Source: Pseudorhodobacter sp. MZDSW-24AT (GTDB lineage Bacteria; Pseudomonadota; Alphaproteobacteria; Rhodobacterales; Rhodobacteraceae). Taken from it: 64,000 nt of DNA. Below, piece after piece: positions 16,786-25,384 of this stretch. The stretch covers positions 1-64,000 of the forward strand of contig NZ_PGOI01000006.1 of assembly GCF_002794355.1 (NCBI RefSeq), given 5' to 3'. How positions within the stretch are numbered: position 1 is the stretch's first letter; every line of letters begins with the position of its first letter. Position numbers and translations under genes: made by a program. The notes below the pieces were generated by a model. The model searched no databases, was not told the origin of the DNA, and saw only the letters and a program-made list of their open reading frames with translations.

Positions 16786-17802
16786 ATGGCAGAAACAGAG
16801 ATAATTTGCGCGAACCGCGAATGCCGCATCGCTCAAGGCGGTAAGTGCGTCGAAGGCCACGATGATCTCACAAAATGCCCTTTTTACGGTAGGGAACCCG
16901 AGGAGCTGGACGACGAGCAGGTCGGTGACGGTCAGGAATCTACCAGCGTGTTCGACGGCGTCCATTTGCCCGACGCTCTCCCGCTAGATAGTGGGGGCGC
17001 CGACAAGATACTAGCCATGCTGCCGTCGCGTATGATCGGCCTGATCGGGGCTTACGATTCCGGTAAAACGAGCGTCATCGCGGGTCTATTTGACCTTTTC
17101 CAGCTGCGGGCGGTTTCCGACAGCGTCTTCGCTGGATCTTCGACGCTGCACGGTTTCGAAATGATTTGCCACGATGCAAGGGTCGCGTCGGAACGCAACG
17201 AGCCGCACTCCGAGCGCACCAAGCGGGGTGAGGTTCGGTTCTACCATATTGACGTGCAGCGTAATGGTGTACTCCAGTCACTTCTGATTGCCGACCGTTC
17301 GGGAGAGGAGTACGAGGAAGTTGCAGATCTCGCGGCGAACGCGGCTGGCATGTTCGAACTGCGGCGGGCAGATGTAATCACCATACTAGTGGACGGGCGG
17401 CGGCTCACATCACCTAGTGATCGTGCGGACGTCATGGGGGCCATCCCACTCATTGTCCGTGGCATGGCCGAGAACGGCGCATTCTTGAGGAAGCCAAACC
17501 TTGCCATTGTGCTGACCAAAAATGACGCCGTACAGGCATCGCCCCGTAAGGATCGAGTCGAGCAGGACTTCAGAGCAATTGCCGACCATGTCCGAGATGC
17601 GTTCGCCGACCACTTCGGCGAGTTCGGAACCTTCGTCACCTCCGCCTCGCCCGCAGATGTGAACCTCGTGCGCGGCGCAGGCTTGGATGAGTTGCTGGAC
17701 TTCTGGCTGAGACCGAGCGCGCAGCCGAAGGCAATTCGGGTCCGCCACCGAAACGGTCGAGTGTTCGATGGCCTCAGGATCAAGGAGATGGATGGTGGCT
17801 GA
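16786..17802 (+). CDS. TRAFAC-type GTPase with N-terminal Cys cluster (double-GTPase system, type 2-like)
   Basis: A 338-aa protein. Residues 8-33 hold four cysteines (C-x4-C...C...C: CANRECRIAQGGKC, then KCPFYG), a probable zinc site. The GTPase core has P-loop GAYDSGKTS (about 88-96), DxxG-like ADRSGEE (about 168-174) and base-recognition LTKNDA (about 244-249). It overlaps the next GTPase gene by 11 bp. The pairing with a second GTPase, GASH and GAP1 identifies the system as GTPase-centred. It probably acts as a nucleotide switch in the sensor complex. Confidence 0.82.
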   Translation: MAETEIICANRECRIAQGGKCVEGHDDLTKCPFYGREPEELDDEQVGDGQESTSVFDGVHLPDALPLDSGGADKILAMLPSRMIGLIGAYDSGKTSVIAGLFDLFQLRAVSDSVFAGSSTLHGFEMICHDARVASERNEPHSERTKRGEVRFYHIDVQRNGVLQSLLIADRSGEEYEEVADLAANAAGMFELRRADVITILVDGRRLTSPSDRADVMGAIPLIVRGMAENGAFLRKPNLAIVLTKNDAVQASPRKDRVEQDFRAIADHVRDAFADHFGEFGTFVTSASPADVNLVRGAGLDELLDFWLRPSAQPKAIRVRHRNGRVFDGLRIKEMDGG

Positions 17803-18706
17803 CAGCATCAAGAAACAAGTCTCGATCTCGATCATCGGCCTACCTGGATCCGGTAAGACGACCTTTATAGCGGCGCTTTGGGAACTGGTGAACGAACCTA
17901 GACTCCAGAAGGCACTTACCATCGAGTCGATCGGGAAGAACGATCACAGCTATTTGCGAAAGATCGTGAGGGTCTGGCGGAAGGCGACTGAACAAGCTCG
18001 GACCAGGCTCACCGGTCTTAGCGCAGTAAGAATGAACCTGCAGGACCTTCACGGGAACGTGGTCGAGGTCGCCCTGCCCGATGCTCCTGGCGAAGATTTC
18101 CGTGCGATGTGGGAGAACCGCGAGCTCGGGCGCGTGCTCGGCGAGAGTCTAGCAGACGGAAACATCATGCTCCTTGTCAACGGCAACAAGGTGAAGGCGC
18201 CTGCTTGGGTCACTGAGCGAGCCGCGCAGCGCAGGGCGACGGGTAGGCAGAAGGTCGAGGCACTCGCGAAGGAGTGGCATCCGAGTCTCGCCCCGACCCA
18301 GGTGCAACTGGTGGATCTCCTCCAACTGATTTCGCACCCGCCTGTTGGGCGAGCCGGACGCAGGCTCGTCGTTATGATCAGCGCCTGGGACAAAGTTGAG
18401 GGGGAGAGGCTCACACCGGACGCCTTCCTGACCGCGAAAATGCCACTGCTCTCACAGTACATCGAAGCCGGTCGCGACGGCTGGACGAGCCGAGTTTACG
18501 GCGTTAGTGCGCAGGGCGGAGAGTACGACGGGAATGACGACAACACCGAACCGGTCGAAGACGGAGCTTCGAAGAAGAAGACGATGAAGGGTCGCGACGC
18601 GGACCGGCTACGCGAAGTGGACATCCCGGCTGACCGCATCCGCCTCGTCTTCGGCGAGCAAGAGTCGACGGACCTGACCGAACCGTTGCAATGGCTTATG
18701 CATTGA
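17792..18706 (+). CDS. Second GTPase of the pair (double-GTPase type 1-like)
   Basis: About 304 aa from ATG 17792, behind AAGGAG at 17782-17787. It has P-loop GLPGSGKTTF (residues about 16-25), DxxG-like LPDAPGED (about 97-104) and a base-specificity element SAWDK near 200. Its start lies inside the end of the preceding GTPase gene, and its stop overlaps the start of the GAP1-like gene. Such overlap implies coupled translation and fixed stoichiometry. The two GTPases are not near-duplicates, consistent with a heterodimer. Confidence 0.82.
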   Translation: MVADSIKKQVSISIIGLPGSGKTTFIAALWELVNEPRLQKALTIESIGKNDHSYLRKIVRVWRKATEQARTRLTGLSAVRMNLQDLHGNVVEVALPDAPGEDFRAMWENRELGRVLGESLADGNIMLLVNGNKVKAPAWVTERAAQRRATGRQKVEALAKEWHPSLAPTQVQLVDLLQLISHPPVGRAGRRLVVMISAWDKVEGERLTPDAFLTAKMPLLSQYIEAGRDGWTSRVYGVSAQGGEYDGNDDNTEPVEDGASKKKTMKGRDADRLREVDIPADRIRLVFGEQESTDLTEPLQWLMH

Positions 18707-20736
18707 ACATGGACCGCATAAGGCTTGAACAGACGCTCCACGGGTACAGCGAGGGCCATCGGCTGATCTACGGATCGTTCAAGCCACCGCAGTCCGATGC
18801 GCGCAACATGCTGGTGCTGAGCGACGCTTCCGCTAGCGGCAGCCGCATCCCGTCGGAGGGCTACCTCACCGGCTACCCGCTTGCTGAATCGGGCAAATAC
18901 GTGCTTGCTCGGACGTGGGCAGCACCTGAGATGAGCCGGCCGGGCTGCGTGTGGACCCATTCGCTTCTGATTGACTTTGGGGACCTTGCGCGTCTGGGCT
19001 CGGCACTCAGCCTGCTCGATTGCTTCCGGCGTCCATCTGGGGGGGGCGGCTCCGAGTATGCTGCACGGCTGGAGGTCGCCGTGACGAGGACGCCGATGGT
19101 TGTGCCAGCCCACGATGTCGACCGAGCCGGCCAATGGGCAAATGCGCTCTACGGTAAACCGAAGAACAGGATCATCGCTGAACGCGAGGGTCCCGGCGAC
19201 GACGTCCTAGTGTTGGCGATCTGGATGCAGCAGTGGCCCCGATTGCGGCGAGCCTTCCGCTTCAGCTCTTTCTCTGCGGACGATCGCTCGACGTCGGCGG
19301 ACACCTTCGACCTCCAGCTCGTGGATGCGGGCCGAGCAACTCGATCGAAAATGCCGGACAGCATCGTCGCAACTGCGGTCAAACAGGGCGACTGGCTTGA
19401 TGCTCTCGTCGACGACCTAGTGCTGCCTGAGCGATCGCACCTTCGGCAATTCCTTCGGGACGTGGGATCAGACGTCACTAACGGCCGAGCGGCGATGGTT
19501 CCACTGATCCACCTGCACGGGGCATTGGAGCCGGAGGCCGGTCAGTCGAAGTTGGCGACCGCCGTTTCCGAACTCGAGAGGTTGGGTTCTGGACAGGGCC
19601 GGATGGGACGGGCCGCAGCCGCGCGAGTCGTGCTAACGCAATCTGTGGTCGACGACCACCAGCTATTGGATTTCGCGTTTCAGCAGGTCCGAGCAGACCG
19701 CGACCTGCTCGGAGTCGACCCGGCCATCGTTGGCCGCGCTGTCCTACGCTGGAGACCCGATCTGCTCGCCGACGGTTTAGCCGAGGAGGGTCCGCTGCAG
19801 AAAGCGGTCGCAGCGGCCCTTCCGGGAGCCGACCCCGAAGAGCTCGTGCACGCGCTTAACGTCATGCCTGCGGCAGCCGCGGCAGTGCTTTTGTCCCGCC
19901 CGGACGTCCTCGAACACGCGTCGTTTTGGCGGATCACCGCCATCGACGCCTTGGCACTGATCCGCTCGCTAGACATTGATCAAGAGCATGCGACGCGAAT
20001 CGTCGGCGCAATTGCGGAGGCCGAAAGAGACGACTGTTCGCGGATGGTGGTCGACTGCTTTGGCATCAGTCCGGTGTTGAACATCCTATCTGGGATGGAT
20101 GTCGTAGGGATTCGCTCAAGAATGGGCTGGATCCGTGCCATTGCCCAGCGAACGAACGACATAGCTGAAAAGATGTCAGATGGAGGGCTTGCGCACCGGC
20201 CGTTGCTCTTAGTCCTCGCAGAAGTCCTCGACCCCGACGCTGTGCCGAACAGCGTTGGGACAGACCCTTGGGTAGTGGCCGTCGAGCGCACGAGGACTTC
20301 TGACGACGTTGCGTCCGAAGACCTGCTCGCTGCTTTCCTATTCAACCGCGCCAGAGGATGGCGATCAACGTCGAGGGGCCGACTTTTCTTTCTCTCCGTA
20401 CAACGTCTTCACGAGGCCATGGCCCGGGAGCGCCTCTCGGACGCTGCTTGGCGCATAGCTAAGCAGCGACTGCCCTATGGTTCGGCCTGGCGTGATTGGG
20501 ACCAATGCGAGAAGCTACGTCGCGCTGTCGTTGAGGAATTCGTAGACCGGGACCTTCCACCAATTGAGTTCGGAACTGTCGTGAACGACGGCTACCTCTG
20601 GAAAGAGCTGGTCGACCTCGCCGCCGACACCTGGCGGGGGCGGAAGTATCTGGACAAAGTGCGCAGTGCACTTCGCGGCGGTCCCGAAAGTTGGTGGGAT
20701 GAGCGCGCTAAGCTGATCGATCTACTCGTCAAATAG
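18691..20736 (+). CDS. GTPase-associated protein 1 (GAP1)-like protein
   Basis: A 681-aa protein (an alternative start at 18709 would not overlap the previous gene). The N-terminus carries LEQTLHGYSEGHRLIYGS (residues about 12-29), which I recall as the hallmark of the GAP1 N-terminal domain. Residues to about 230 form that domain, followed by a long alpha-helical middle and C-terminal region. No transmembrane segments. Last gene of the operon. The family is found only with GTPase conflict systems, and its biochemical role is unknown. It may be a sensor or scaffold. Confidence 0.82.
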   Translation: MAYALNMDRIRLEQTLHGYSEGHRLIYGSFKPPQSDARNMLVLSDASASGSRIPSEGYLTGYPLAESGKYVLARTWAAPEMSRPGCVWTHSLLIDFGDLARLGSALSLLDCFRRPSGGGGSEYAARLEVAVTRTPMVVPAHDVDRAGQWANALYGKPKNRIIAEREGPGDDVLVLAIWMQQWPRLRRAFRFSSFSADDRSTSADTFDLQLVDAGRATRSKMPDSIVATAVKQGDWLDALVDDLVLPERSHLRQFLRDVGSDVTNGRAAMVPLIHLHGALEPEAGQSKLATAVSELERLGSGQGRMGRAAAARVVLTQSVVDDHQLLDFAFQQVRADRDLLGVDPAIVGRAVLRWRPDLLADGLAEEGPLQKAVAAALPGADPEELVHALNVMPAAAAAVLLSRPDVLEHASFWRITAIDALALIRSLDIDQEHATRIVGAIAEAERDDCSRMVVDCFGISPVLNILSGMDVVGIRSRMGWIRAIAQRTNDIAEKMSDGGLAHRPLLLVLAEVLDPDAVPNSVGTDPWVVAVERTRTSDDVASEDLLAAFLFNRARGWRSTSRGRLFFLSVQRLHEAMARERLSDAAWRIAKQRLPYGSAWRDWDQCEKLRRAVVEEFVDRDLPPIEFGTVVNDGYLWKELVDLAADTWRGRKYLDKVRSALRGGPESWWDERAKLIDLLVK

Positions 20737-20807
20737 CAACGAGTTAGGGATCCGGTTGCTTTGGTGACGCAGGGATCTCTCTGCTACGCTTGACTTGTCT
20801 CTTGGCC

Positions 20808-20825
20808 CGGCGGGTTTCCCCGCCG
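20808..20825 (-). terminator. Hairpin terminator 3' of ssb copy 1
   Basis: CGGCGGG pairs with CCCGCCG across a TTTC loop, between the converging GAP1-like and ssb genes. The same hairpin follows the second ssb gene at 61233-61254. There is no long T-run, so it may only stabilise the 3' end. Confidence 0.55.
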
Positions 20826-20844
20826 AGTATGGTCTTGGTCGGCT

Positions 20845-21255
20845 TTAGAAGCCGACCTCGTCGTCGCGGTCGCGATCGACCAGCTCGGGGCCTTCGCCCT
20901 CGGCCGTCTTCGGGCGGCTGAGGAAGTCGACCTTCTCGGCGATGATCTCGCAGCCGTAGCAGTCGACACCCGCCGCATCGGTCCACTTCGTGTAGTGGAT
21001 GCGGCCCTGGACCAAGACCTTCATACCCTTCTCGCAGTTCTCGGCGACCGACTTGCCGAGGCCGTTGAAGCAGGTGATGCGGTGCCATTCGGTGTCCATC
21101 ACGCGGTAGCCGTGCTCGTCGCGGATCGGGCGGCCTTCCGACAGGCGGGGGCGCGAGGTGGCGAGTGTGAAGTGGGTGATCTTCGTGCCGCCCTGGGTGA
21201 CGCGAGCTTCCGGGGCCTGACCGATGTTGCCGGCGAGGATGACGATGTTCTGCAT
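20845..21255 (-). CDS. ssb: Single-stranded DNA-binding protein, copy 1
   Basis: A 136-aa OB-fold SSB starting at ATG 21255 (MQNIVILAGNIGQAPEARV). Core motifs include FTLATSRP, the pair DTEWHRITCFNGLGK and the L45-like region KGMKVLVQGRIHYTKWTD. The C-terminal tail ends DRDDEVGF, a divergent form of the acidic tip used to recruit partners. Element-borne SSBs protect the transferred strand on entry. It is a close paralogue of the SSB at 61280 and is read in the same direction. Confidence 0.93.
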   Translation of the reverse strand: MQNIVILAGNIGQAPEARVTQGGTKITHFTLATSRPRLSEGRPIRDEHGYRVMDTEWHRITCFNGLGKSVAENCEKGMKVLVQGRIHYTKWTDAAGVDCYGCEIIAEKVDFLSRPKTAEGEGPELVDRDRDDEVGF

Positions 21256-21440
21256 GGTGTTTCTTCTGTGTCTGGTGCGAGGGACCATCCCTTCGACAAG
21301 ACCCGGCAGAAGCCTGGCGGGAGACGTCTGCACGGCTGGGCCAAGGGACCAGCCGGAAACCCCCGAGGGGCCGGGGTGGAGCGGGCAGGACGCTTTGCGG
21401 CCAACACGGCCCGGACAGGAGCGGGGTTGCGGGCAGGAAA

Positions 21441-21473
21441 CCGAACAGGCTTAGGGGATTGTCAGTCGAAGGG
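21441..21473. repeat. 33-bp perfect direct repeat in the ssb copy 1 leader
   Basis: This sequence (core TTAGGGGATTGTCAGTCGAA) is identical to 61867-61899, 40.4 kb away and in the same orientation. Both lie about 185-215 bp upstream of an ssb start. It is more strongly conserved than the spacer, so it is probably a promoter or a regulator site of ssb. Confidence 0.7.
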
Positions 21474-22129
21474 GAGGTGCCTCAACCAGACCACAGGGGG
21501 AGAGGAACCCAAGCAGACGAGTTCAGCCGACCTCATCCGGCAATGTCAGGCCCACGAAGAACCGTCCCGAAAAGGGGAGAATGAGATCAGCACGCCCACC
21601 CATGCTCCCTGCCTCAAGGTCAGGGTATCGCCCTACCCCGCGCCGAGACTGCGGAGCCGCTGGAACACCGAGCAGCACCTGAACACCGGAATTCAATCTA
21701 AAGGCAGGGGCGCCGATAGAACTGCCGAATGGGCAAGATGTTCAGATCTGTGACCGGCCTCACCACGGAAGACCAATGCGCGGCGGTGTTGCATACGACG
21801 AACAGAGACCATCGCTGCGAAGGACGACAGCGTCACTGACTGGAACGGGCCTCGGCCATCCAAGCGTCGACAATTGCGACGAGGTATGGTTCTGAAAGCC
21901 GATCGGTCACTTGCCAGGCGGCGGACCCACTGTGGCGGTTTTCAGGCCAAGTCGTCGAGTTTCACAACAGGTAGTGCAATCTAAGCGATCGTGCCTACAT
22001 TTTGCATAGAAGATCGGGGCGGGCCGAGATGATGTGTGGTGCCGTCATCTGGTCATGCTTGCTTTACGCAAAAATATGTGGCATCTTTCCGTCATAACGC
22101 AATCACTGAATCGCACGGACGGTGCTCGA
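21474..22129. other. Intergenic stretch between the ssb leader and the next gene pair
   Basis: About 650 bp without a gene I can support. Frames crossing it lack recognisable features. It must contain the promoter of the gene pair starting at 22130. I cannot assign boxes with confidence. Confidence 0.4.
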
Positions 22130-22831
22130 ATGGCAGACTTCGATTGGAAACAACTTCTGAAGCGCGGCCTGCTTCTCGCTTTGGAAGACCGGATGGGCGC
22201 CGAAACCCTGCGGGCCTTTCAACTCGTGCGAGATCACGCCGGTTTGGACAGGAAGCGTGGTCGCGAACTCGAAGGGCAAGCACGGTTCCGGATGATGGAG
22301 CAAGCATTCGAGGAAATTTGTGCGCGCTTTGACGGTCTGCCCCTAGCTGGTGGAGTGCTTCCCAACACCAACCTGAAGATTTTTCAGCCGTTCATGCGCT
22401 TCGGTGGGGAAGGTCCGGGTGTTATCCTTGGCCTTGCGGCCATGCCCGAGCCCAGCAAGCTTCCGGCCAAGAACCGGTCGCGCCTCGCGGGCGTCACGCT
22501 CAACTTCAGTCTTATGCCCAGTTTCGATTTCGACGGCTTGGGCCCGAAGCCGGGAGACATCTTCGTGCTCTTCTTGGTCGCCCGGGACCGCGAACAGTCC
22601 GGAAAGCTTGAGGAGATCGCGATTGGCGTGATCGACTCTGCCTACGATCAGTTTCTGTTTTACGAACGCCTTGACAAGTTCCTTGCCGATGATGCCGATG
22701 CCACCGAAACCGTACGCTCTTCTGCATCGGCTCCGTCCGACGTTGGACTGGTGCGCTTGAAATCGAAGGTGAAACCGTTCGTCCCCCCCGAGTTGCCGCC
22801 CGAGGTGGAGGACGATACCGGCACTAAATGA
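22130..22831 (+). CDS. Unknown protein, partner of the XRE/ImmA-IrrE-type protein
   Basis: A 233-aa protein, start ATG 22130 (MADFDWKQLLKRG); an upstream ATG at 22034 is in frame but unlikely. Soluble, mixed alpha/beta, with a proline-rich acidic tail (PPELPPEVEDD). I recognise no family. It lies 31 bp before an XRE/HExxH-peptidase gene in what looks like a two-gene operon. Such pairing often means the first gene product is the cleavage target or the toxin. That is inference from context only. Confidence 0.7.
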   Translation: MADFDWKQLLKRGLLLALEDRMGAETLRAFQLVRDHAGLDRKRGRELEGQARFRMMEQAFEEICARFDGLPLAGGVLPNTNLKIFQPFMRFGGEGPGVILGLAAMPEPSKLPAKNRSRLAGVTLNFSLMPSFDFDGLGPKPGDIFVLFLVARDREQSGKLEEIAIGVIDSAYDQFLFYERLDKFLADDADATETVRSSASAPSDVGLVRLKSKVKPFVPPELPPEVEDDTGTK

Positions 22832-22832
22832 A

Positions 22833-22849
22833 CGGTATCACTGATACCG
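22833..22849. promoter_or_regulatory. Perfect 17-bp palindrome between the two genes
   Basis: CGGTATCA-C-TGATACCG lies in the 31-bp gap, just ahead of the GGGAGGG ribosome site of the XRE/peptidase gene. It is a natural operator for that protein's own helix-turn-helix, or an RNA hairpin limiting translation of the second gene. Confidence 0.5.
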
Positions 22850-22862
22850 ACGGGAGGGTTGA

Positions 22863-24059
22863 ATGCGCGTAGGAACGCCTGGCTTCATGCCAGAACGCCT
22901 AGCGGAACTGCGGGCTGCTCGGCGAATTCTGAGCATGAAGGAGCTGGCTCGGATAATCGGCGTCTCGCCTAGTGCCGTTTCCCGATGGGAAAACGGAACA
23001 CATGCACCCGATGCAGATGCTCTCACGGCACTCTCTCGCGAACTGCGCGTTCGGCGGGAATATTTCTTGCGGCCCGTTCACGGCAGCGATCACCCGATGT
23101 TTTCGCGGTCGCTTTCCAGCGCGTTGAAGCGCGACACGTCTTATCAAGACACGCAGATGCAGTGGCTTCAGGAAATCTCCTCCATTCTGCAGCATTATGT
23201 GGATTTTCCTGCAGTCGATATTCCCGACATGATGAAAGGTCTGACGTACCGCCAACTGCGCGACGAGGATATCGAAGGCATTGCTCAAGATTTGCGGGGG
23301 CACTGGCGGCTCGGCCAAGGCCCGATTACGGACGTCGTCGCAATTCTCGAACGGATTGGGTGTGTCGTTGGTTCCATCGAGATGGGAACCTCGAAGCTAG
23401 ACGGGCTATGCAGCTGGTCGCGCGGCGATGAACGACCCCACATCCTCCTGGCGACCGACAAGATGTCCTTGCCCCGCCGACAGATGGATGCGGCTCATGA
23501 ACTGGGGCATGCGATCCTCCACAAGGGGGTCAGCCATGAAGAGCTGAAGTCGGACCTGAAGGAAATTGAGCGCCAGGCTTTCCGTTTTGCAAGCGCTTTC
23601 CTGTTGCCCGAGACCACCTATGTGCATGAAGTGCAACACTATTCATTGGCTGGTCTCGTTTCGGTCAAAGAGCGGTGGCGGGTTTCGGTCAAGGCACAGA
23701 TCCGACGGCTCCTAGATCTCGACGTTATCCCAGAACACCATGGCACCCAACTCTACAAGAGTTACTCTGCCAATGGCTGGAACAAGGTGGAGCCACTGGA
23801 TCGCGACTGGCCAGTTCCGGAACCTTCGATGTTGCGCAACGCCATCAGCCTCATTGTAGAATCCGGAACCCGAACCAAGGAAGATCTCCTTTCAGTCGAG
23901 TTCACGATGCATCCCTCCGACATAGAGAACCTGGCCGGACTTCCGAATGGTTGGTTCACCCGAGAAGGCAGCATTGTGCAGTTGTCGCTGAAATCCGATT
24001 CAGCGAAGCCGCTTGCCACGGCCCCTGCAGGAGAGGTTGTGCCTTTCACCCGCCGCTGA
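22863..24059 (+). CDS. XRE-family regulator fused to an ImmA/IrrE-type metallopeptidase (COG2856)
   Basis: A 398-aa protein. An N-terminal XRE helix-turn-helix (residues about 8-62; MKELARIIGVSPSAVSRWEN) is followed by a zinc peptidase domain with AHELGHAILH (about 209-218) as the HExxH motif. The C-terminal 120 residues are of unknown role. Proteins of this layout sense stress or phage signals and cleave a repressor or antitoxin partner. The 233-aa protein encoded just upstream is the obvious candidate partner. Confidence 0.88.
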   Translation: MRVGTPGFMPERLAELRAARRILSMKELARIIGVSPSAVSRWENGTHAPDADALTALSRELRVRREYFLRPVHGSDHPMFSRSLSSALKRDTSYQDTQMQWLQEISSILQHYVDFPAVDIPDMMKGLTYRQLRDEDIEGIAQDLRGHWRLGQGPITDVVAILERIGCVVGSIEMGTSKLDGLCSWSRGDERPHILLATDKMSLPRRQMDAAHELGHAILHKGVSHEELKSDLKEIERQAFRFASAFLLPETTYVHEVQHYSLAGLVSVKERWRVSVKAQIRRLLDLDVIPEHHGTQLYKSYSANGWNKVEPLDRDWPVPEPSMLRNAISLIVESGTRTKEDLLSVEFTMHPSDIENLAGLPNGWFTREGSIVQLSLKSDSAKPLATAPAGEVVPFTRR

Positions 24060-24084
24060 TTTGGGAGTGGCAAGGGGGGGGGGC

Positions 24085-25017
24085 TCACGCCCCCCTCTCG
24101 AACTTCACCACGGGGATGCCGAGCTTCTTGGCCTTGTCGGCGAGGTTTTCCTGGATGCCGTTGCCCGGGAAGACGAGGACGCCGACGGGCAGAACATCCA
24201 ACATGGCGTCGTTCCGCTTGAAGGGTGCCGCCTTGGCGTGCTTGGTCCAGTCGGGCTTGAAGGCCACCTGCGTCACGCCCCGGGACTCGGCCCATTTGGA
24301 GGCGATGAGTTCGGCGCCCTTTGGGCTTCCCCCGTGCAGCAGGACCATGTCGGGATACTTGGTCCGGACCTGGTCGAGCTTGCCCCAGATCAAGCGGTGA
24401 TCGTTGAAGTCGGTCCCACCGGTCAGGGCGACCTTGGGGCCTGCGGGCAGCATCACCTCGGTCTCCGCGCGGCGCTTGGCGGCCAGGAAGTCGCGGCTGT
24501 CGATCAGCGCTGCGGTCATGTGCTGGCGGTTCACCATCGAACCGGTGCGGGGGCGCCAGATGGAGCCGGTGTGATGGACAAACTCGGTCGCGGCGTGATC
24601 ACGCATCATGTCCATGCAGTTGCGCCGTTCGATCAGGGTCAGGCCTTCCGCCGTCAGGCGCTCGAGTTCGGTGGATTTCACCTCGGAGCCGTCCTGTTCG
24701 CGCTGGAGGCGGCGTTGGGCCTGCTCGTTCTCATCGAGCGACCGCTCGATCCGGGCCGTGGCGCGGTGGAAGAGGTTGACCTGGCCCCAGAGCACCTCTT
24801 CGAGGTCGGGTTCCATGCGGGTGTCTTCCAGGGTCGCGACGAGGGCGTCGAAGATGTCGGCGACGGCGACAGCCAGGCGCTGCCCATCGGGCATCGGGCG
24901 CGGATCGGGCTCGTCAAAGGGACGGTAGCCATAGAGCTGCAGCTCGTCGAGCGCATGGGCGGTCTGGGATGCGGTGTGGGCGGGTTCATACGCGTCGTCG
25001 TGGGTGTGGATCGTCAT
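24085..25017 (-). CDS. DUF2493 domain protein (SLOG-superfamily)
   Basis: A 310-aa protein from ATG 25017. Residues 1-195 are helical and charged. The C-terminal 115 residues form a Rossmann-like DUF2493 domain (VALTGGTDFNDHRLIW, then LLHGGSPKGAELIASKWAE, then VLVFPGNG). The SLOG superfamily binds nucleotides or nucleotide-derived ligands. These proteins are common on Rhodobacterales plasmids next to TOPRIM and strawberry-notch genes, but the function is unknown. Confidence 0.88.
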   Translation of the reverse strand: MTIHTHDDAYEPAHTASQTAHALDELQLYGYRPFDEPDPRPMPDGQRLAVAVADIFDALVATLEDTRMEPDLEEVLWGQVNLFHRATARIERSLDENEQAQRRLQREQDGSEVKSTELERLTAEGLTLIERRNCMDMMRDHAATEFVHHTGSIWRPRTGSMVNRQHMTAALIDSRDFLAAKRRAETEVMLPAGPKVALTGGTDFNDHRLIWGKLDQVRTKYPDMVLLHGGSPKGAELIASKWAESRGVTQVAFKPDWTKHAKAAPFKRNDAMLDVLPVGVLVFPGNGIQENLADKAKKLGIPVVKFERGA

Positions 25018-25139
25018 CGGTTCTTGCCTCCGGGCCTCAACTGGTCCGCGCGTCATCCCGCGCGGCCTTCATGGGCTGCGAAAGCCGTGGGAGGGGACGG
25101 CCCTTCACCCCCTTTCGGGGCCGGAACGCATGTGGAGGA

Positions 25140-25236
25140 GGACGGGGGGCGGCTGATTTGCTTCGCGATGCAAAGGCGGGGCTCGTCCCCGCCGGCGGAA
25201 ATCAGTCGCCCCCCGTCCTTGAAGGGGCGGCCCCTT
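25140..25236. repeat. Large imperfect inverted repeat with nested hairpins
   Basis: Outer arms of 20 bp (25140-25159 and 25199-25218) match at 19 of 20 positions, starting GGACGGGGGGCG. Inside lie TTGCTTCGCGATGCAA and GGCGGGG-CTCGT-CCCCGCC (25175-25193). A second palindrome, AAGGGGC-G-GCCCCTT, follows at 25222-25236. Sits in the 367-bp gap (25018-25384) between the TOPRIM and DUF2493 genes, where no gene is visible. Could be a strong terminator, a small mobile repeat or a structured RNA. Confidence 0.7.
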
Positions 25237-25384
25237 TGACGGCCGCCTGCCCATCTCTTGAAGGCCGTGTGGGTGACGGGTGGATGAGATTGCCCGGAAA
25301 GAGGCAAAGCGACGATCCAGAGCCATGACAGGGGCCCGTGATCCCTGCCCCGCTGTCCCCTGACCGGCCCCTGCGCGATGCAGC

